64,000 nucleotides of DNA, taken from NCBI GenBank assembly GCA_900088475.1, contig FLMG01000941.1, positions 393,768-457,767 of the forward strand, given 5' to 3'. The stretch's first letter is position 1. Each line of letters starts with the position of its first letter. Shown piece after piece: positions 33,995-46,435 of the stretch. The notes beneath the pieces were generated by a model. That model did no database searches, had not been told where the DNA came from, and worked only from the letters and a program-made list of their open reading frames with translations. Position numbers and translations under genes: made by a program. This DNA is from Hyphochytrium catenoides (lineage: Eukaryota; Sar; Hyphochytriomycetes; Hyphochytriales; Hyphochytriaceae).

Positions 33995-36900
33995 TTATAC
34001 GCATGCCTGAGGCCCTAAGACCTCTTGCAAATCTTTTCTCTTGGCTACGGCGGCCACCACGGGCTCGTACTCCTGCCATAATTCTGAGTATAAATCTGCC
34101 AGCTTCACCTTCACTGCGTCCTTCGATAGCCCCTCAAACTCCTCCTTAGACCTTTTGAGCAGGCGCCGTTTGACCTTTGACTGAAAGTTAGGGTCCAACA
34201 GAAGTAAAAGTTAAGTAGAGAGAGAACGAGAAGTGAGGGACAGAGAAAGCTAGACATCGAGTGGAGAACTCCAGAGGTAAAAGAGAAAAGCCAACAGGGA
34301 AAAGGTATAGTCGCTGCTTGAGGAGGGCCCAAATTCTACAACCAGCCTCTACCCGCCGCTAACCTTTAGTCTAAAGTCCGTCTGCATCTTTTCTTGGCCC
34401 TTGAAGACCACAGCGAGGGCCCTCATTAGCTCCAGAGTCCTTTGTCCTTGTGATTTTGTTATCTTCAATCTCTGCGTCCAGTTGTTAAGAAGATAAAGCA
34501 AAGAGAATTAGTGAGATGTAATAGGAAGGAGATCGTCCGCAACGCTCAAAGTCATCTTACTTTGTGCAGTTCCTCCGCCCTTTCTGAGGACAGGTCGAAC
34601 TCCTCGTGTCCTAGCTGGTGCAAAAAGCTAAGGTCTTGAAGGGCCATTGCCCGCTGGAGGTCTGTTAAGTCTCGGAGCTGAAGGGCCATTTAGCAGAAGG
34701 TGGGATGGCGGGGAGTGAGAGTCCAGTAGGGAAAAAAGACGAAAAGAGAGACAAAAGCCCAGGTGGAATAGGCGGAGAGGAAGTTATTTTTCCAAAGCTA
34801 TATCTCCGAGCCTACCCTCACGAAGCCTGGGCACGGGTCCTCAACCGTCACCTCGTACACCAGCTGCCGCTTGAGAGCATCTTCATACACTGCTTGTAAG
34901 AGCTCTCCGCCGTGCCCTGTTCGTACGCAGAGAGAGTGACGGCGGTAAGAGGATGGAAGGACAAAAGGGGAGCGTTGGAAGAAATGGAAACCACCAGTGA
35001 GAAGTGTCACTTGTTAGCGAGGCCCAAAGCAAGTCTATCAACAGACTCAGAACAAGCTTTAGACCTTTGGAACAAATTGGAGACAGTGCAAGCGGATGAT
35101 AGGAGGAAGTAAATGCAAGAGCTGTGTGGGAGTGAGAAGTAATAAGTGATCTACGCAGTCAGGCCTTCTCTCCTTGGTAATCAGCTCAACCTCGTTCTCC
35201 TCTTGCTCGATGCCTTCCTTACCTTGTCTCTGGAACGGGGGAAGCACCAGCGCCTGACAGATCCTCATGCTCTCTGATTGTACGGCAGGCTGGCCGTTCC
35301 TATAGGGAGTAGAGAAGGTAAAGACCGTCACATAGCCTGCGATACAGAAGGAAGGAGGCTCCCCTTCCTTGTATCTATCTGTCTCAGCAGAGCTTCTCTC
35401 GAGCTCGTCCTTGCAACCACTTCTCTTTCCATCCTTTGCGTCCTTGCAGGCCCCTGGTTCAGCGGTGGGTTCGGACTGGAGGAGAGTGGGGCCACAAGCG
35501 TATAAATAGTAGACCTCCCATCTCGGATCTTGCAGATCGATGGGATCGGCGCCTTGCCAAGGAATAGAGCAACTAGGGTTAAGGAAAGCGATTCGCCTAG
35601 ATTAGAGGAGGCAACCAGCCAGATATCTGACAAGAGAACTTCAGCGATAGAGTGTCAAGAATGACTACTTAACAGGCGAAAGTGACAGCGAATGCAAAGA
35701 AGAAAGGTTGCAAGCTCATGCTACTGAGAAAATGGCAAGATTGAAGCAAGAGAAAGACATAGTAGAGCTGAACGTCGAAAAAGACAGACATGTAGGTGAA
35801 ACGTGACTCAGTAATAGAAGAGTCACTTTGCTATCTACCTTCAATAAACCAGTAAGAGAGAGTTTGCAGTCGCTCATGGATGGGCAGTGTAGAAGAATCA
35901 GAGACCTTGCTTCGATATATCTGGAAGGAGAGAGAAGAGGATGGCGAAGGAAGGAAGCTGGTCGGAGATCCGGACCTCTGGCTGCCGGGAGCCTCCCTGC
36001 AGTACGACTTAACTAGAGTTCCCACCGGGCGCCGGATATGAATTGACTCGTTCACTTCTTCCTCACTTTCTTTCGTTTCTAATGGCTCTAATCGAGGCTC
36101 CGAACCCTTTATGAACTTGGCGTCAGAAGGCAGAGCACTTTTAAGCGCTTCTTCTAGATCGGGAGGAGAACGCCTAGACAGGTGACAGGCCAGAGAACAC
36201 AAAAATAAGACTTTAAGTTGCCTCACTCTGCAGTTGCAAGAAAGACCAGTAAGGGGGCTATAGACAAGCGATTCATAACCACAAAAGGCGTTACAGAAGA
36301 GAGAACTCGGAACGAAGCAACCGACAGAACATCGAGCCAAAGCAGGAAAGAGGCAATGCTGCTATTCATTCACAGGCCTCGTCCACTCACTCAGCCGCTG
36401 CCTCTTTACTGCCGCTATAGCTGATGGAATAGGCGCAAGAGCCGTCCAGCCCGTCCACGAACAAGTTGATTTTCGGGTTGATGTAGCCACGTATCTGCTG
36501 CTCAGTACCGAAAAATTGGTAGGAGAGGTCAGGGTGGAAGGAGAAACGGGTCCATCGGCCTCCAGGATGAGGAGCGCCGCCCACGTCTTTTCATTCAATT
36601 CATTGTCGCCCAAAAGGGTTAATAACGGACCATTAGCGAGCAGCACGGAGAGAAGTGAGCGATAGCTTCTGAGAACGAGAAGCAGGAAGACCTTAAGAAG
36701 CTGGGTGGCAACTCAGACAGAGAGGCATAGGGGGGACAACTGCCAGACTCGGGCAAGACCGACGGAAACAAGACACTGGGATGTCTGACAATGCTGTTTA
36801 CGTGCAAGGACAGATATGAGCTAAACCTTTAGCTAGCGAGAAACTCAAAGATATTGACTTTGGGGTTGCAGACGGAGTATCTTAGCAACTTTTAGACCTG

Positions 36901-37099
36901 ACCAGATATATAGACAAGACAGTAGAGTCTATCGATCATAGCTGGACTTACTCAAATGAATAGTGATGGCATCATTGGAGCTGGTCACCCATTCGTCTTC
37001 TTCCTCAGTTACTCCTTCAGTCTTTTGTGGGTAAGCTGTCAATAGGGTGTCATTCCCCTGTCCAGGGTCTAACTTCGCTCTCTTCCAGTCCTGTTGCAT
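33995..37099 (-). CDS. HAT1: Histone acetyltransferase type B catalytic subunit HAT1
   Basis: Acetylates newly made histone H4 (Lys5/Lys12) before chromatin assembly. Eight exons on the minus strand: 37099-36952, 36586-36391, 36173-35839, 35552-35223, 34916-34816, 34677-34561, 34471-34364 and 34180-33995. They total 1521 nt, or 506 aa; human HAT1 is 419. The HAT1 N-terminal domain is seen in FSFHPDLSYQFFGTEQQIRGY, and the substrate-side segment in FQIYRSKV...HERLQTLSYWFIEG. The acetyl-CoA site is LVLPPFQRQGHGGELLQAVY, which spans intron 4. The conserved VTVEDPCPGFVRLRD follows, then the helical C-terminus. The extra length lies mainly in an acidic, Lys-rich insertion near residues 275-305 within exon 4. 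Exon 3 contains a GT...AG-bounded 52-nt stretch that I leave in because removing it would break the frame. Confidence 0.92.
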
Positions 37100-37893
37100 A
37101 CTTCCTCAGACTCGACAGCACTAGCTGGGGGATCGGCTATGGTTCCTCTTTCACTCTTCGGAGCTTTATCTCCTCACGCCTTGAGACTTAGTCTCCCTCT
37201 GCAAGGTGGGGTGGCCTTTCACATCCCTCTATAGGCTGCCCCGCAGGCGAAGCAGGTGAAGCAGCAGGTCTCTAAGACCAAGAGCGAGCACCAGCTAAAC
37301 AACAACTATCTAGGAAAGGAGAGAGTGATCGCCGTGTGCTCGCCGCTGTTTGCACTAACTTTCTGAGCTTCGGAATGCATGCTTCCCGCGAGATTTGCCC
37401 GTCATCCTTAATCTATCCATATCTTGTCGAGGATAGAGTTTACTCTAAGCGTTAATATCCGTAATCACGACAAGCATAGTTAGTTTTTGTCAAGCAAGAC
37501 AGAGTATCTAAGAGATGAGGGTGGAAGGAAGAGATCCTTACAATAGCTTAAGCTTGCTAGGGTAATAGAACAAGACAGAGTGGCCAGGGCTGAAACAGAG
37601 CGGAGATAGAAATGGAGGTGGAAGAGAAGCTTCTTCTCAGCTTCTGTGCAACACAAACTGCCCTGCTCTTCTTGGTCTTCAGAAGTCTCCGTCAACAGAT
37701 AATGTGTATGAAGCTACAGCTTCTTGCGCCACCGGCTCTCAAGATCATTAGGACCTGGTGCCGTTGATGCTCAACCTTGTTAGGCGCATTAGTCTATCTG
37801 CTGTCTGCGTGTGGCGGCTGGGGCTTATCTGAGTTTAGAGGATAGAGCAGCGGGAAGTGGCAGAAGGCCTAGAGATAGGGGAAGAGAGCAGGG
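37100..37893. other. Divergent promoter region between HAT1 and TTC1
   Basis: About 800 nt between two divergent start codons. A short minus-strand frame (37480-37695) has no motif. No gene recognised. Confidence 0.5.
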
Positions 37894-39799
37894 ATGTCCA
37901 CTCCGGAGGTGATCTTGTGCGATGACAGTCTGCACCCAGCGGCACTGGGCTCCCTTGTTTCTCTTGGAACCTTTGATGAATTAGCGCATCATCCTGCAGC
38001 TATCGATGTCGACCCCGAAAGACAGCTTCAGGAGGCGCTAGAATCCAAGACCCAAGGAAATAGGTATGATTGGCTTCATCACTTGCAAAGCCTCCTGTGT
38101 CTTTTATTCAAAGTATAGGCTCTGTCGGTTGGCGTGCCTGGTCTTTCTTCCTTCCCCTCGCCAGCTGAGCATTTGGCCTCTTGACAGTCTATTCGCGAAA
38201 GGAGAGTACCGAGAAGCGTTCGGAATGTACTCTTTGGCGCTGAAGGTGTGCCCAGCAGACTCGAAGTATGCCAATGACAGAGTACGTGGCTCCTTCATCT
38301 GCGTATCTATCTTTGCTCTCCTGTGGACTTCTATATCACTATAGTTCCTGACTATCAGCCTTCGCCCTTGCTCTCCCCGCTCTCTCGTTCTCTGTCTTCT
38401 CTCGCATTATGACTCTATTGCTGCCCTTTCCCTCTATCTGTTCCTGTTATGTGATGCTTTCAACTCTCAGGAATCTTGTCTAACCTTTGAGCTTTCTCTT
38501 CTTTCCATGGGGCCTATGGAAGGCTGTATTTCACTGCAATCGAGCGGCATGCTCGCTGCATCTGGTAAGGCGGAAGTTGGAAACCTCGCTGTGTACTGCT
38601 CCTAATTTCTTCATGGCCCTCATCAGATCGATGTCTCTCTTTCCAGCGTAGATCCTGCTGCTTGTCGGGGCAACGTGTCTTGCTATCGCTCCAACCCCCT
38701 CTTTCTTGTCCTTCCTCGTCCTGTGTTTGCCACAGTTCTTCCGCTATTGATCCTCCTCGTAGTACGTTGACTCTCCTCCCCATGCTATATAAACTGTCCT
38801 AACCTAAAGGGTGAACCAGGGCGACCTTGAGGACGCAAGGGACGATTGTGATGCTGCTATTGAGCTGAACCCTAAATACCTAAAGGTAATGATGCTTTTT
38901 GCGCTTCTGTGCCTCGTCCCATCCGCTTCCGATACCTCAAAAGGAGATGAGTTCAAGGAGACCAGGGAGTTTAGTTATGTCATCTTATGCTGGATAATTG
39001 TTTGGTCGTGGTCTCTGAACTTGGCTTTGAGTTCTGTGTTCCGCTGTCTCGTAGGCACTCCGGTCCCTATCTTCAAGATTTGCTCTTCTCGTTTTCTCTT
39101 CATGTCGTCTTTGTGGCTTAGCTTTGGAGCTTCCCTCGACTTAAGTTTCTTCCTCGACATTGCCCAGGCACTTCTTCGGAGAGCGCAGCTTAATGAGAAA
39201 TTAGATAACCTGGACGATGCGCTTAGAGATTTGAATTCTTCGTTGGAGATCGATCCTTCGCTACACAGCGCCAGAAGAGATGCGCATAGACTGGATAGCA
39301 TTATTAAAGAGAGGAATGAGAAGCTGAAGGCCGAGATGTTAGGTAAGAAGCGTCAAGCGGCGGACTATGCACATTTTTTTCTATCCTGGAGTCCACGGTG
39401 ACTCTCACCGTCCCTCCAAAAATTACGGTGCCCACATCGTCAGCTGTGAACTCCAAAGCAGCAAAGTTATGGCAGCCCTGTCAAGCTCGCTGAGTCTTCA
39501 CAAGCTTTCTGACTTTTTCTGATCGCTTTCCCTACCACGAAGCGCGCCTATATCTCCCTTTCCTTGGGCGCTTTTAGTCACCTACTTCTTGGTCTTGTCT
39601 TCTTGTTCCTCGCCAACAGTCTAAGTATGTCTCTGTCAATTGGGTTGTCTTGGTGGTTCATGTTGCAGGAAAACTCAAAGATTTAGGGAACACAATCTTA
39701 GGAAAGTTTGGCATGAGCACTGACAACTTCAAGATGGTGCAGGACCCTGGGTCAGGGTCATATAACATTCAGTTTGTACAGAACCCGAAGGGCGCGTAA
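37894..39799 (+). CDS. TTC1: Tetratricopeptide repeat protein 1
   Basis: TTC1 is a cytosolic TPR co-chaperone that binds Hsp90/Hsp70 C-termini and G proteins. Six exons: 37894-38063, 38188-38281, 38523-38564, 38820-38885, 39168-39342 and 39669-39799, 225 aa in total. TPR units are visible: FAKGEYREAFGMYSLALKVC, then FHCNRAACSLHLGDLEDARD with DCDAAIELNPKYLK, then ALLRRAQLNEKLDNLDDALR. The family C-terminus follows: EERNEKLK-type helix, KLKDLGNTILGKFGMSTDNF, then GSYNIQFVQNPKG. That ending is specific to TTC1. The acceptor at 38820 was chosen because it keeps the exact TPR spacing of the family; another AG 8 nt upstream breaks the frame. Confidence 0.93.
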
Positions 39800-40155
39800 A
39801 GAAGATTGTAATAAAGAGAAAGAAATTGAGATGAGAAGGAGAGCTTGCGAAAGGGCCAATGGGCGGGAAAGAATATAGAAGCGGATGCAAGGATTGCGTG
39901 ATAGCGAACGAGGATAAGAGAGGCGGAGCTGTTCCGCCAGAGGAGGAGATTGAGTATAAGGATGAGGGCTCCGAACGAAACGTTAACTAGCAGCTCAACG
40001 GGAACAGTCCAACTTGTGTTAGGATATGGTACAGCGAGAAGGTGATCCAAGTAAGAAGGAACTATGACAATGTACTCTCTCGGTCTAGTGAACGGCTAGA
40101 GGACAAAAGAAAGGTGGAGAGAAGCACCAAAAATGCGAGGTAGAGTGGTTACACC
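39800..40155. other. Spacer between convergent TTC1 and nucleotidyltransferase genes
   Basis: Contains both 3' UTRs. No gene seen. Confidence 0.6.
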
Positions 40156-43100
40156 CTAGGAGTGGCTTGAGCCTGCGTTTGGCCGCCGAACAGTCCAAAG
40201 ATGCTCTGAGTCTTTTGAATGGACCTCAGCTTTAGCCACTGGTGCGGTACCTCTTCCTCCCCTGCCTCCTCTTCCACTGCGAGCTGAAGGTTGATCATAA
40301 CTCCCAGGTCCGTAGTCCCTTCCTCCCCGGCCCCGTGCGGGCTTCCATTGGTGTCCCCTACCTCTCCTTTCTCCCATTCTCTGCTGGTGATAGTCAGGTT
40401 GCGACTGGACGTATGAGCTCTGTCCATGCGATGCATAAGCTTGTAGGCCGCCCGCCTCTGGGCCTTGGAAGTGGGCTTGAGCCAGTCCTGTCCCTCGACT
40501 CCCATGGTATTCCGTACCGGACTTGGGAAACCCGCTGCCGCCGGTGCGTTCCGCCCATCTTCCGTCACGCTCCACCTGCCACTTCCGCGTTCCTTCATAT
40601 CCGGCCCGAGACTGCAATGCGCCCCCTCGGCGGCCTCTGCCTCTCCCTCTTCCTCGGAAGCCACCACCATAGTGCTGGCTAGAATGCTTTTCATGCCCTC
40701 CATAGCTTACTTGGGGACGATGCTCGCCAGGGGGAGCGCTTTGCCCCATGGGCGTATTTCTTTGGTCTATTCTCTTCTCGGTTCCCTCTTGCAAATGGTG
40801 GTGCTTGTTTCCCAGCTCTAACTTTCCTCTTCCTCCTTTCCTTTCCCTTGGCTCTCCCCAGCCCCCTCCTGGACCTAAGGCGTCCTTTTGCTTGCTAGGT
40901 TGGATCTCTATTGTGCAGAGGAGTAAGCGAAAGAAGTCAAAAGACCAGCAGTAAAGAATGCAGTGGCTGTGAAGATGAAGAAAGAGTAGATAACAACCAA
41001 GATGCATTGGTTCAGCATGCTTCTCGGGCTGCCAGGCAGTCTGAGGGACAGGACATTAAGGAGAGTAGCCACTACTATGACCGAGTAGTACAATATCACT
41101 GAAGGAAGATAGCTTGAAGGGGAGGGAAGCTAAACGGCCCTTGAGGAGCTTTGATGGATGTGTTGCACTTGCCTTCCCCCCACCCGGGGCGTTCCTTCTC
41201 CACTCCGACCTGCTCCGACGGCAGAGCGGACCGCGAGCCATGTCCAGCCATAGCTACTAACAGAATGGCCGTAAGAAGGGCAAACCAAACGAGGGAGAAG
41301 GACAGAGTGAGGAGAACAAGGAACCTCGGCTTGATTGAAACAGCGACGATAAGGAAGTGTGCAAACAGTCGCAGGGCTGTTCCATGGCAGGGCAGAGACG
41401 AGGGTGATAGCGGGGCAAGTCATGTGAGAGAATCCTGCTAAGTGTCTCTTACCCGGCTGCTCTGGTGTTGCTCTTTTTCCGCCCCTTCCTCCGCCTCTTC
41501 GACCATCTATCACACAGAGCGTCAGAGTCCGATGTGGAGCCAATGTCTTGTTTGTTGTGTCGTCTCTTACCATTCGGCGTCCCTTGATTAAATTTCTCCT
41601 TCTTTTTCTTCATCTTTTCTTGTTTCTTCGCTTTCTTCTTCTCAGCAGGGTCCTCGTACTCCTCCAACAGCTCGTCTAAGCTGCTGCTTCGGCTCAGCAC
41701 TTCGTAAGCTCTCATAAACTCCTCGGTAAGGCGCTGTGAAATAAATCCTAGTGAGCTAGAAGCGATAGATGACCGAGCTTTTAAGGTCTACCCATATCGT
41801 TCTGTCGTCTTCACAAGCGAGGCTCCTTTTGACCACTTTTCCCTAATCCATGTCCGTGCGTTCTCTCACCTCCTGCCCCTTATCAGTCAAAGAGGCCCCT
41901 AAGTCATGGCTCGTCTCCATAGGATCTTGAATACTTAGTCGCCACAGCTTTGGCTTTTCCCAAGCCTCAGTCTTTTTGAGCAGCGCCGTGCTGTTGGTGT
42001 TTACGACGTAGTCGAACATATTGAAGACGTGACAGAAGTAATGGAAAAAGCCTAAGAGCAAGTCGGCGCTACATCTTTTGTCAGGAAGACTCTGCGCCTG
42101 TGATGAGACGTAGTGAGAGAGATACTGGCGGGCTCGAGATACGTCGGAGCAGAACGTGACATCATGCCCACTTGAATCCTGAAGAGAGAGAGAGAATAAC
42201 GAGCACCGTGCTGAGCCTTAGTTGTCAGGTGGCATGGGCAGGTCATAAAGGCTTGAGCGCATAGAACAGTTAGAATCATGTGAGTGGAGTGTCCGAACCG
42301 CATTCTACAAAGAGAGAGTGGGAAGACATTGAACAGTTTTAACTCGACATTCCTCTTGCACTTTGCCCACGTGTGTCCTTACGCCATCTTCAACAAGTAT
42401 TGGGTCTTGGAGGCACGGAACTACGGGTGGACTGGCTCTTTGGAGGTAGTGAACGACGAGCAGGATGTAGGCATAGCTGCTCAGCGTTCCATTGGTAGGA
42501 TCGTTAATTCTCCTCGCTTTCGCCCAAAGCTTCACCCCCACTCCCACGTCCTGCACTCTTGGGTCCAGCTGAGAAGACGCGCAGAAATCCAGAGGTCAGG
42601 CCAATGATACGAATCGTAAATGTTGGTAGAGCGAGAAGTAGAGAGGTCGTGAAACAAAGGCTGCGGCCCGAGCAGACGTTTATGCAGTTAGATAGAGCAC
42701 CGACAACGGTGGGCAAGAGAACGAGGAAGGCACTCTCCCGACCTGCGCATAAGTTCTCAGCAGAGCGGTATTATGAAGTCCAAGCGTCCGATTTACGGAG
42801 AGATCACAATCCAGCGTCTCAGAGGGGTCGTGGAACTTGACAATCGGTACACGGGCAAAGGGAATTGGGATTATCTGTGTCATCCCTAGGCTCTGGAGAG
42901 CAAAGGCGGAGCATGTTCCCGAGAAACAAAGGATGAGAAACAAAGACATCAAACCAGGTATGAGATAAGAGAAGCGAGTCGAGACCTCAATGCAGACGGA
43001 CAAACGCCAAGAAAAGCAGTGAGAGCTGCTGGAGCTACTTCCGCAACAGGGCAAAAACCGCAGTCCGACAGAGGAAAACTGAAGGCCCCAGCAACACACC

Positions 43101-45792
43101 TGAAGCATGTCTCCCAGCCTGTAGAAGAGCTTCTTCATCCTCTTGACTTCATAATGAGTCCTTTTAAATCGGTAGAAGGAGCTCTCAAGTCGGAGGAGAG
43201 AAGGCTTCAGCTCCGCTGAGGGAGAGAGAGGTCTAGAAGAAGCGGAGACCGCTGACGATTTCAGAAGGCCCTTTAGCAACTCTTCTCCAGTGGTTGATTG
43301 GGGTTTGACATGACGTAGTCTTTTTATCTTCGACTCTATCTCGTGCGTCATCAAACCCTTTAGAGCCTAAAGCGAGAAAGTTGATGGAGGAAGAAAATGA
43401 AGCCAATCATCAGAGGGTAATGGAGGCGCCACGAGGAGACAGTCACCAACTCGATGCGTTATCGCCCAGACACTGAGATGTAAATGGTGATGGAGAGAGC
43501 TAAGGATATGAGAAGAAAACATGGACAAATTTCATACAAAGACCGCGAAGTAGAGGCCACTCTAAGAAAAGTATAAGCGAGATGAAGTAAGGGTCTGGCT
43601 GGTATTCAAGAAGAGGAAGTACCTCAGCTAGATCCTCGAACGAGGGTGCCGTCTCCTGCAGATATTTGTCCTTCACGAGGTTGTCCGCTAATAAAGGGGG
43701 CAGCGGATATACCGTGTCTCCTCCTTCGGCCAGAACAGCCACAGTATCATGCAGGGCTCCTAGACTGAGGGACGGAGGAGCCAGGGGTGAGTCGGGGAGG
43801 GCAATGAGAAGGATGGCAGCCTTGATATACTAAAAAGACAAGGCCAGCCCAACGGGAAAAGCAGGTTGCAGAGGATAAGAGTTGTAAAGGTAGAAGAACC
43901 AGAGTAAAGCTAGAAAAGATACAAGCGACACCAAGAAGGGACCCAAAGGAGAAAGCCGGGGAGACGGGAGGTAAAGGGCAAGAGTAAGAGGATAAGAAGG
44001 AAACGAAGAGATCGACGATGACAAGAGACTACGAAGGGAGAAGATAGAGCTCGTATTGGCTTCCGTTGAAAGTCTCTTACAGCTCGGTAGTGACCTCTTC
44101 AAACTCTTTCTCACACTTCTGGTCTTCGCTTCTCCTGCTGTTCCAGATAAGGACGTAGTCCACATCGCTTGCCTTTGAGCCGAAGAGAGAAATCGAGCTG
44201 CCGAACATCTCCACACTGCAGGAGTCATCTAGACGTCGTCTGAACGTATCTTCCAGCTTTCTCTTCACCCGCAGCCGCCTCGCCAGATCCTGAAATAGAG
44301 AGATGAGGAGAATTCGACGATGCAAGAGGCCTCTTAGAAAGAGCTTCAACAGGGCATATTCCAGAGAATCTTTCGGTCAATCTAGACAGAAGAGAGTAAA
44401 GAGGTCATTTTGATAGCAAAGTTAACAGACGACGGCAAAGAAAGGGAGAAAGTTGGAATGAAGAGAAGGAATGGGCTGGTGACTGAGCGCACCTCCGGGC
44501 CACAGAGGTAGTCCTCCGCCCTTTCACGCAAGCAACCGTCCAAATGCTGTCTCAAAGCGGGTGAGAGGATGTTGCAGGCACTCTGACCCTCTACCGTCCG
44601 GAGGCGCAGAAAGTCAGCCTCAAACTGCCGGTGTGCGCTTCCCAAGCTTTTCACACAGTTATGCAACACGAGCCCAGAGACAAAGGGTGGAGAAGGAACG
44701 AGAAAGAGAATGAAAGAGTCAGCGCCAGGAGATGCATAGCCGGGATAACAGCAAGTGCTGGAGCTTAAGGATCGATTGCAGCGGAGAGCCAGACAGAGAC
44801 TAGACGTAAAGAGTATTTTGAGGTGATCGAGCGCCCAGAGAGGCAGTAGAACAAGAACGAGAGCGAGGAGACTGGAATCTAGAAGAGTAGAAGCTGGCTT
44901 CAAGCATAGAGTGAAGTCTCGACGGAGTCAAGAGAGATCTGTTGGACCTCAGTATAGCTGATGCTTGCTTCTTAGTGAATTTCTTGCATCCTGCGAGTTT
45001 ATCAAGGATCCGCTGGAGTTGCTCAAACTCTCTGGAGCGGTCCTGTGAGCAATCTTCCCTCAGCAAGAAGTACACGGCCTTCACAGCCTCCAGGCAGGCG
45101 GCAGGAACGCCATTCGTCTGCAGCTTGGTGTCTATCAACTCATCCGTGGCTGCTTCAAGACGCTCTAAGGCTCTCTCAAGGCTAGACATCGCGGACAGCT
45201 AAAGTTAGTGGGACGAAAAAGATACACCGTGTATCCATAGAAAGAAGACAGAGTAGAAGGACGGCCATCATCTTGGAAGAGGAGGGGACTGAGGAGACGC
45301 AGCGCGGATTGACGCCCTTGTCCCAACGTCTGCCTGTCAGGTCTTTCATCCCGCCAACTCATCCCAATCTTCCGTTGCCCTCTCTACCTGAAGTCTTCTC
45401 AGATTCGTTAGTCTCCTTCTCCGCTTGTCTCTTCTCCATCTCTCACCTTAGACCCTCGGCTTGGGCCTTCTTCTTGCGCAGAGCTCTGCTAATACCTCTA
45501 AAGGCTGCCTCAAGCAGTCCTGTCGGACTGTCCGTCAGAAACTGGTCCTCCTCCTCTTCTTCTTTCTTTCTGTCTTCCTCCGTCTCCAGTTGTGAGAGCG
45601 CACTCTCCAGGTCTATCATTGACGGGATCCTTTCCTCTTCGTCTTCGCCTCCTCCTGCTGCCATATCTTCTCTAGCCAGAAAATCATTTCCCTCTTCCCA
45701 GGGTAATTCCGGCTCCTACGTGACGCTTGTCAGCTGCTTCCTCTATTTTCTAGGGTGGAGCACGATACCTGTCCCAGCACCTCCGCCGCCAT
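40156..45792 (-). CDS. Cid1-like terminal nucleotidyltransferase (TUTase / non-canonical poly(A) polymerase) with RGG tail
   Basis: Adds U or A residues to RNA 3' ends. Fourteen exons: 45792-45769, 45715-45447, 45181-44948, 44646-44493, 44289-44095, 43829-43623, 43366-43100, 42892-42743, 42568-42383, 42178-41870, 41733-41571, 41506-41453, about 41253-41169, and 40894-40156. They total 3036 nt, or 1011 aa. The acidic N-terminus is followed by the catalytic core: MFGSSISLFGSKASDVDYVL (about 255-274, two Asp ligands), then ARVPIVKFHDPSETLDCDLS with the third Asp near 480. Next come LGLHNTALLRTYAQLDPRV and VKLWAKARRINDP with GTLSSYAYILLVVHYLQ. The PAP-associated end is LLLGFFHYFCHVFNMFDYVV and LSIQDPMETSHDLG. 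The C-terminal ~320 residues are basic and rich in RGG, GRGRG and Gln. Exon 5 ends at a weak GTCACT donor and the exon 13 boundaries are provisional. Base preference (U or A) cannot be decided from sequence. Confidence 0.85.
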
Positions 45793-46435
45793 CTGACCGG
45801 AGACCTGATTCCTTGCTCTCTCCTTCCTTACTTGTCAGCCGTTAAAGAAGCTGTTTGTCTGAGGGCGGGAGGCTTCTACTCTTGCCTCTCATCCACCTTG
45901 CTTACTCTTATGAGCCAGCTCTCAGGGCCTGCGCTGCTGGGAGGACACCTGCACCCAGATCTCTGACGCTTCAGACAGAGGCCGATGCCGCATCTGCAGA
46001 TTTCTCTTCAGACTGAGATTCGCCTGAATCGTCATTGCCCACGGCGTTCGTAGTTGTTGTTCAGCAGTCAGTTCTGGCCCCTCACCACAGTAGTTCTACG
46101 ACATACATGCACACAACTGTACAGCTGGGAACTTTCATCCCGAAGAGAAGCGCCGCTGCGAAGGTGTGAGACGCGCCGCCAGCAACGAAAGCGGACATGC
46201 TCCATGCTTTCTGGGCAGGCGTAGCGTCCACTGAGGAGGAAAGGAAAGAGCGACGACGGTTGATTGCAGAGGAAGTCTTCCGGACCCTCGCCACAGATTG
46301 GTCCCGCATCGTGTACGGATGAGTCATCTTCTCGCTCTGTCCAGGGAGAGTTCCTGCACGCATCCTATTTCAGCTGGCGCAGTCAAGAGATAGTTAGGCA
46401 CCCCAGGAAAGAAAGTGCCAGTAAAGAGGAGGAAG
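45793..46435. other. Divergent region between nucleotidyltransferase and site-2 protease genes
   Basis: A 93-codon minus-strand frame (46082-46363) has a hydrophobic end but lies where promoters are expected and matches nothing I know. An additional upstream exon of the site-2 protease, encoding the missing first membrane helix, may also lie here. Confidence 0.4.

Noticed and set aside
35839-36173. A 52-nt GT...AG segment within HAT1 exon 3 as an extra intron
   Set aside because: Removing it shifts the frame and destroys the conserved FQIYR...HERLQ segment; kept as coding.
40908-41099. Minus-strand frame with membrane-protein-like sequence (ILYYSVIVVATLLNVL...)
   Set aside because: It lies between two in-phase exons of the nucleotidyltransferase and is CT-rich; it is best explained as intron sequence translated by chance.
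45165-45362. Minus-strand frame MSWRDERPDRQTLG... between nucleotidyltransferase exons 2 and 3
   Set aside because: A splice from 45447 to 45181 joins exons in phase (AG|C) and skips this stretch; the frame has no motif.
46082-46363. 93-codon minus-strand frame with hydrophobic end near the S2P start
   Set aside because: No family match, and it occupies the divergent promoter region; not enough evidence to call a gene.
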